Below, piece by piece: positions 60,737 to 64,000 of a DNA stretch of 64,000 nt. The stretch comes from Eubacterium_U album (GTDB lineage: Bacteria > Bacillota > Clostridia > Lachnospirales > Lachnospiraceae): NCBI RefSeq assembly GCF_025336545.1, contig NZ_JAODBU010000002.1, positions 186,001 through 250,000 on the forward strand, read 5' to 3'. The notes under the pieces are model-generated. The model was given only the letters and a program-made list of their open reading frames with translations. It was not told the origin of the DNA and did not search any database. A program made the translations under genes and the position numbers. Positions within the stretch are counted from its first letter, which is position 1; each line of letters opens with the position of its first letter.

Positions 60737-60820
60737 AAGATTGACGGCTGCAATTTTGTGCTTTTGCTATGCATTCATCAATCTTTCTATAAAATATATA
60801 TCATTTTCTCCATTTGTCAA
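60737..60820 (-). promoter_or_regulatory. P1-family promoter and leader of the XRE gene
   Basis: Minus-strand TTGACA (60815-60820), 16-bp spacer, TATATT (60793-60798). AAGATTGATG (60776-60785) pairs with CGTCAATCTT (60737-60746), followed by seven T: an intrinsic-terminator shape. Confidence 0.87.
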
Positions 60821-60822
60821 TA

Positions 60823-60846
60823 AAAAGCACCAATATGGTGCTTTTT
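60823..60846 (-). terminator. Terminator after the DUF3990-associated small gene
   Basis: AAAAGCACCAT / ATGGTGCTTTT plus T run, just after the stop at 60851. Confidence 0.8.
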
Positions 60847-60850
60847 ATCA

Positions 60851-61090
60851 TTAAACATTCTTTTTTAGTCTAGCTTCATTTGCTAAGAATCTTTCTACTG
60901 CTCCTCTTGCAAAATAGCCAAGCCCTTTATGCATTTGCCATTGATTTTCAAAATCCAACCTGTTAACTTCATATTCTGATAGGTATTTAATATCTTTGTC
61001 AGAAATTTTTCCGTTTGAATAAAAACGAATGCATTCTTCCATACCTGTCACAAAAGAATCAACAAGTTTTTTATTTCTTTTTGTATTCAT
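60851..61090 (-). CDS. Small partner of the DUF3990-like gene (possible antitoxin)
   Basis: A 79-residue, Lys/Arg-rich helical protein (MNTKRNKKLVDSFVTGMEECIRFYSNGK...). Its ATG overlaps the end of the DUF3990-like gene by 20 bp, after GGAGAGGAG. DUF3990 genes often come with small DUF3791 partners; this protein is in the right place but does not clearly match them. Confidence 0.65.
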   Translation of the reverse strand: MNTKRNKKLVDSFVTGMEECIRFYSNGKISDKDIKYLSEYEVNRLDFENQWQMHKGLGYFARGAVERFLANEARLKKNV

Positions 61091-61670
61091 TTATATCCAA
61101 CTCCTCTCCATTAACTATGTAAGCTCTTCTTAATAAAAGTTTATCACATAATTCTTGTGTGTGCAAACATAACTGTTTTTTACTTGTACTTTTCATAAAT
61201 TCATTTATAACTGATTCTTTACTTCTTATTCCCATTGCAAATTCCTGCATTAATTTTGTTGGTATAGCATCTGTCATAACACCTCCTGTAATATCATATG
61301 GATGAGTTTTTTCATACATATAATTATTTCTACAGGTAAAAACAAAATTAGCAAAGTCATTATCATATTTAGCAAAATATTTGAAATTTGCACCTTGCAT
61401 TATATCCTGATACGGAACATATTCAAATTCAATTACTACAGGAGTTTTATAATCATCTTCAAAAATATTATTATACTTTACTGTATTTATAGCATATAAT
61501 TGCGTGTTTTTTTCATTTGGTGATAAATAAAATCCATTGCCAAAATCTAATGACGTACCAATATTGTATTTTACATTTATTAGAGTATTACACATATTTT
61601 TCCAGTCATGTAAAGTTGTTCCATGAAACCACTTTGCAATCTTAAAAAACTTTTCTTCTTTAGAATTCAC
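61071..61670 (-). CDS. DUF3990-like (ADP-ribosyltransferase-like) protein
   Basis: A 199-residue protein with DUF3990 landmarks: WFHGTTL near residue 14, LDFGNGFYLSPNE near residue 41, NDFANFVFTCRNNY, and YDITGGVMTDAIPTK. DUF3990 proteins have an H-Y-E type ADP-ribosyltransferase-like fold. Here FHG supplies the His and GFYLS the Tyr; a final Glu cannot be fixed. The start is a GTG at 61670 with a weak site. It may be a toxin with the next small gene as antitoxin. Confidence 0.72.
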   Translation of the reverse strand: MNSKEEKFFKIAKWFHGTTLHDWKNMCNTLINVKYNIGTSLDFGNGFYLSPNEKNTQLYAINTVKYNNIFEDDYKTPVVIEFEYVPYQDIMQGANFKYFAKYDNDFANFVFTCRNNYMYEKTHPYDITGGVMTDAIPTKLMQEFAMGIRSKESVINEFMKSTSKKQLCLHTQELCDKLLLRRAYIVNGEELDINEYKKK

Positions 61671-61773
61671 CTATTATTTTTAGTAGCAGACTGTATCGTA
61701 TGCATGAAAGTATTGTAAAATAAGCATTTATTACTTCTTTTACATAAAATACTGTCTACTACGTTCTCCTTTC
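61671..61773 (-). promoter_or_regulatory. Leader with a large hairpin and an orphan ribosome site
   Basis: GTAGTAGACAGTAT (61741-61763 area) pairs imperfectly with ATACAGTCTGCTAC (61681-61695). AAAGGAG stands just upstream of the hairpin and is followed by no ORF of useful length. It may be an RNA switch or relic. Confidence 0.5.
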
Positions 61774-61992
61774 CTAAATTATTTGACATTTGTCTTCGCC
61801 ATAAACGACATTCAAACTGCTGCCATTTTCCCAATTAACTAAAATTGAACCTGTGTCATCGACACCCCTGACTACACCTTTACATCCGATGGGTGGTGCC
61901 TGAATGTCATCCATTTTTACTAATTTCACTTTAGCTCCCACAGGGTATTTTCTTCTTAATTCTTCTACAATTTCTTTTTTAAGAAAAATCAT
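61774..61992 (-). CDS. DUF4314-like small protein
   Basis: A 72-residue protein: a helix (MIFLKKEIVEELRRKYP) and a small beta barrel (GAKVKLVKMDDIQAPP, GCKGVVRGVDDTGSILVNWENGSSLNVVYGED). The pattern fits the DUF4314 family seen in phages and conjugative elements. The ATG at 61992 is preceded by GGTGGAG. Function unknown. Confidence 0.8.
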   Translation of the reverse strand: MIFLKKEIVEELRRKYPVGAKVKLVKMDDIQAPPIGCKGVVRGVDDTGSILVNWENGSSLNVVYGEDKCQII

Positions 61993-62035
61993 TTTCTCCA
62001 CCTCTCCTTTTGTTTAATTCACTCATAATAACCTT

Positions 62036-62419
62036 TTACTTCTTTAAATTAACTTCTTTTTCCAATTCCTTTTCAATATCATCACCCGAAACAATTCTAT
62101 AAGACAACTCAAAATAGAACGTTTCTTCAAATAACATTTCAGCAAGAATCTGTTCTCTTGTTTCCTTATCTTTGTAGTTATTCTCAAAATTTTCTACACT
62201 TTCATAATATGAATTAATTACGTTAGTGCAGTATGAATTATAGCTGTTGTCATCGTCAAAATAATCACATACCGATATGCTTCCAGAACATAGTACGTAA
62301 TCATCTTCAGCACATCTTGCTTCTATCACTTCGTAAACTCCGTGACCATTTTTTTGACCTGTTTTTCTTAAATACTGTAAATCATCAGTTTTTATCCATT
62401 CGCCTACAATTGTCTCCAT
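62036..62419 (-). CDS. Hypothetical protein
   Basis: A 127-residue acidic protein (METIVGEWIKTDDLQYLRKTG...), possibly a small alpha/beta domain. The ATG at 62419 has AAAGGAAA nine bases upstream; the ATG two codons earlier is also possible. It is first in an operon behind a P1-type promoter. No family recognised. Confidence 0.65.
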   Translation of the reverse strand: METIVGEWIKTDDLQYLRKTGQKNGHGVYEVIEARCAEDDYVLCSGSISVCDYFDDDNSYNSYCTNVINSYYESVENFENNYKDKETREQILAEMLFEETFYFELSYRIVSGDDIEKELEKEVNLKK

Positions 62420-62446
62420 TTTCATTTTCCTTTCTTTGTAAATAAT

Positions 62447-62586
62447 AAAAAAGAGAAACTTCTAGTCTCCCTTTTTAGTGTGTAAAACTGTATTGTAAAG
62501 ACCGAAATCTGTTATATAGCTGTAAGCCAGTGTAAAACAAAAATCAATCTTTGCCTAAAATATACACGATAATTCTATTATGTCAA
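62447..62586 (-). promoter_or_regulatory. P1-family promoter, leader and leader terminator (62419 operon)
   Basis: Minus-strand TTGACA (62581-62586), 16-bp spacer, TATATT (62559-62564). AAGATTGA pairs with TCGGTCTT (62498-62505), less well than other copies. A second hairpin GGGAGACT / AGTTTCTC plus T run (62447-62477) precedes the ribosome site. Confidence 0.82.
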
Positions 62587-62587
62587 T

Positions 62588-62618
62588 AAAAAAACGGATG
62601 CTTACACATCCGCTTTTT
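62588..62618 (-). terminator. Terminator after the Cas12a-like gene
   Basis: AAGCGGATGTG / TAAGCATCCGTTTTTTT directly after the stop at 62622. Confidence 0.9.
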
Positions 62619-62621
62619 TAA

Positions 62622-64000
62622 TTATTTGCCGATAACAATATCGCTAAGGTTTTTAAATTTAACAGGTTTGTCCTCGACAATCTTATTTTTAAGTCGCATT
62701 GCTCTTTCAAATGCATTCATACATGTAATTGTTTCGAAAATATCTCTATCTGCTTCGATTAAAGTATGACTAACAGGAGAATAAAAATATGAATTGTTAT
62801 CACCTACATTGTACAATTGTAATGTGAGTCTAATAGCATTATGTAATGCTGCAAGCTGTTTTCTATCGTCTAAATCTAATAAATCATAGACATTATCACC
62901 ACTTTCATAATCAATATCTGCTTTATCCATTTCATTTTTTATTGCTTCCGTTAAATCAATTTCAAACGCTTCGTTCTTATTGCGAATGATTCTGCTTCCT
63001 GAGCTGTCGCAAATAAATGTTGTTTTAAAGTCTTCCTTGAATTTAGCAGATTCATATTTTAACTCAAACAAATGTGTTTTCTTGTTAAATCTGAATTCGT
63101 TAAACTTTTTAACAACATTTTTTCGCTGAATTTGTGTTGAAGCGAAAACGTCAGCCAATGCAATATAATCAGAATCAACGTCTTTAACAGAAAGATAATA
63201 AGCAGGAACTTGAATGACAATGCCATTCCACATTTTCTTATAATCCCTGTCTTTTTCAATCTTACATAAATTATAAGGGTTAAGTGTTCCTCCGGCTTCT
63301 TTTTCATCCTTAGAAGTATCTACAAGGTAGCATAACTTGTTGATTAACGCTACTTTAAACTGTTTGTAGTTTCTAATCTTTAACAGGTTTCTATCTGCTG
63401 TCGCACTATCTTCTTCAAGAACCACTATTGCATTATATTTTAGAACTAAATCCGTTACTTCCTTAATAGCTCCTGAAATATATCCTTCGATAATTGACTG
63501 ATTTGAACCGATTGTTTTCCAATTTTTTATGTTTTCCTTTTTAGCATCTTCTTTTAATTGGATTTTAGCCTTGTAATTTATGCCATTAGCAATATCCAAT
63601 GAACGTTGTTCAAGAATGTTTCGGTTTTCATCAAAAACGCAAACATATAAAAGATGATTTCTACTTCTTGTTATTGTAATTACATTTTTGCTTTCAGTTA
63701 TATAATCCTTTGACAACTCATTATAATTTCTCGTTTCCTTTCTAATGTTATCAATGCAAATAGGTACATGTAACTCAAACTGCTCCTTAGTGTATCTCTT
63801 GTCTTTGACAATGTCGTGTTTTGCAACTTTTGTAACTATGTTACTGAAATTGTTTGGATTTTCAACAATTTTCTTGTATTCCGTTCCAATTGTTCTACCG
63901 TCTGTATAGTGCTTATTTACAAGAACGCTTCCTTTCTTGTGAATATAAGGATTCGTAATTTGTGGTTTTCTGTAGAACACTTCAGCATTTGCCAACAGTT
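62622..64000 (-). CDS. cas12a: Cas12a-like protein, C-terminal part, predicted nuclease-dead
   Basis: The C-terminal 459 codons of a Cas12a (the rest lies beyond the right edge; the ORF stays open to the last base). Counting from the TTG at 63995 as residue 1: the WED segment keeps His19, Lys28 and Lys64, matching the pre-crRNA-processing residues of FnCas12a (His843, Lys852, Lys869). RuvC-I should read IGIDRGERNL but reads ITITRSRNHL, so the Asp is Thr109. RuvC-II Glu194 (IVVLE) is kept, but the following LNxGFKxGR is lost (EDSATADRN). The Nuc-domain Arg (LQMRNS) is Tyr395 (LQLYNV). The RuvC-III Asp (DADANGAY) aligns with Thr424 (ITCMNAF). Many structural motifs remain (HVPI, GGTLNPYNL, YSPVS). 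This points to a DNase-dead, guide-processing protein. Confidence 0.93.
   Translation of the reverse strand, partial: LLANAEVFYRKPQITNPYIHKKGSVLVNKHYTDGRTIGTEYKKIVENPNNFSNIVTKVAKHDIVKDKRYTKEQFELHVPICIDNIRKETRNYNELSKDYITESKNVITITRSRNHLLYVCVFDENRNILEQRSLDIANGINYKAKIQLKEDAKKENIKNWKTIGSNQSIIEGYISGAIKEVTDLVLKYNAIVVLEEDSATADRNLLKIRNYKQFKVALINKLCYLVDTSKDEKEAGGTLNPYNLCKIEKDRDYKKMWNGIVIQVPAYYLSVKDVDSDYIALADVFASTQIQRKNVVKKFNEFRFNKKTHLFELKYESAKFKEDFKTTFICDSSGSRIIRNKNEAFEIDLTEAIKNEMDKADIDYESGDNVYDLLDLDDRKQLAALHNAIRLTLQLYNVGDNNSYFYSPVSHTLIEADRDIFETITCMNAFERAMRLKNKIVEDKPVKFKNLSDIVIGK

Noticed and set aside
62622..63995. Treating the Cas12a-like gene as a 457-residue protein starting at TTG 63995
   Set aside because: The frame stays open to the window edge and the first residues match the middle of Cas12a, so the gene is cut by the window rather than being short.
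62622..64000. The Cas12a-like gene as a decaying pseudogene
   Set aside because: There are no stops or frameshifts, and the processing residues and fold motifs are kept while only catalytic positions are changed, which is not the pattern of random decay.
1..64000. tRNA, rRNA or insertion sequences
   Set aside because: None was recognised by eye on either strand; a covariance or IS search would be needed to exclude small ones.

Overview
The window looks like a low-GC, spore-forming Firmicute, most likely a Lachnospiraceae-type Clostridium relative. This is inferred from sigE-spoIIGA, pdxST, the division/cell-wall gene order and codon bias; no rRNA or other marker is present. It falls into two parts.

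Bases 1 to about 16,660 are ordinary chromosome, all on the minus strand: the start of sigE, spoIIGA, pdxST (vitamin B6), a GntR/YtrA-type ABC-transporter operon, and a division and cell-wall (dcw) cluster read mraZ-rsmH-ftsL-PBP-PBP-mraY-ftsW-divIB-ftsZ. murD and murG are not in the cluster. mraZ has a clear promoter followed by phased AAAGTGG boxes.

From about 16.7 kb to the right edge is one large mobile element, cut off by the window end. It begins with a complete tyrosine recombinase facing a small excisionase-like gene. Then come a Tad-like pilus/secretion module, surface proteins (a 1,570-residue thioester/Cna-B adhesin, a CAP protein, a tandem discoidin protein, a PPC/Ig-like protein), a large type V-A-like CRISPR array, a phage-like DNA-processing set (YqaJ exonuclease, a possible annealing protein, a primase, RecD2, RecG), a truncated YidC-like protein, an element-encoded sigma70-family factor, an XRE regulator and a DUF3990-like protein. 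No relaxase, VirB4/VirD4, capsid or terminase gene was recognised, so whether it is an ICE, an integrated plasmid or a phage-plasmid is open.

The main discovery is the last gene, the C-terminal 459 codons of a Cas12a. Its WED region keeps the three pre-crRNA-processing residues, but two of three RuvC catalytic positions and the Nuc-domain arginine are replaced (T, T and Y), and the usual motif after the RuvC-II glutamate is gone. The reading frame is open, and a 20-repeat array about 19 kb away has its own promoter and keeps the crRNA hairpin in every repeat while the loop drifts. Together they suggest a naturally nuclease-dead Cas12a that processes guides and binds DNA, that is, an element-borne RNA-guided repressor or regulator.

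The element also appears to have its own transcription network, found here by comparing intergenic sequences. Family P1 (8 copies) is TTGACA-N16-TATATT followed at about +1 by AAGATTGAT and a leader hairpin that often resembles an intrinsic terminator. It precedes the DNA-processing genes, the YqaJ gene, the XRE gene and the adhesin. Family P2 (3 copies) has 11-bp GTGGC iterons at a fixed distance from a TTGAAA -35, before the pilus, S1 and discoidin genes. Family P3 (3 copies) shares a 13-bp box, TTTACGAAAGAAT, 16 bp upstream of a -10, before the sigma-factor operon, the RecG operon and a secreted protein. Many element genes also carry a terminator-like hairpin just upstream of the ribosome binding site, which suggests attenuation or antitermination.
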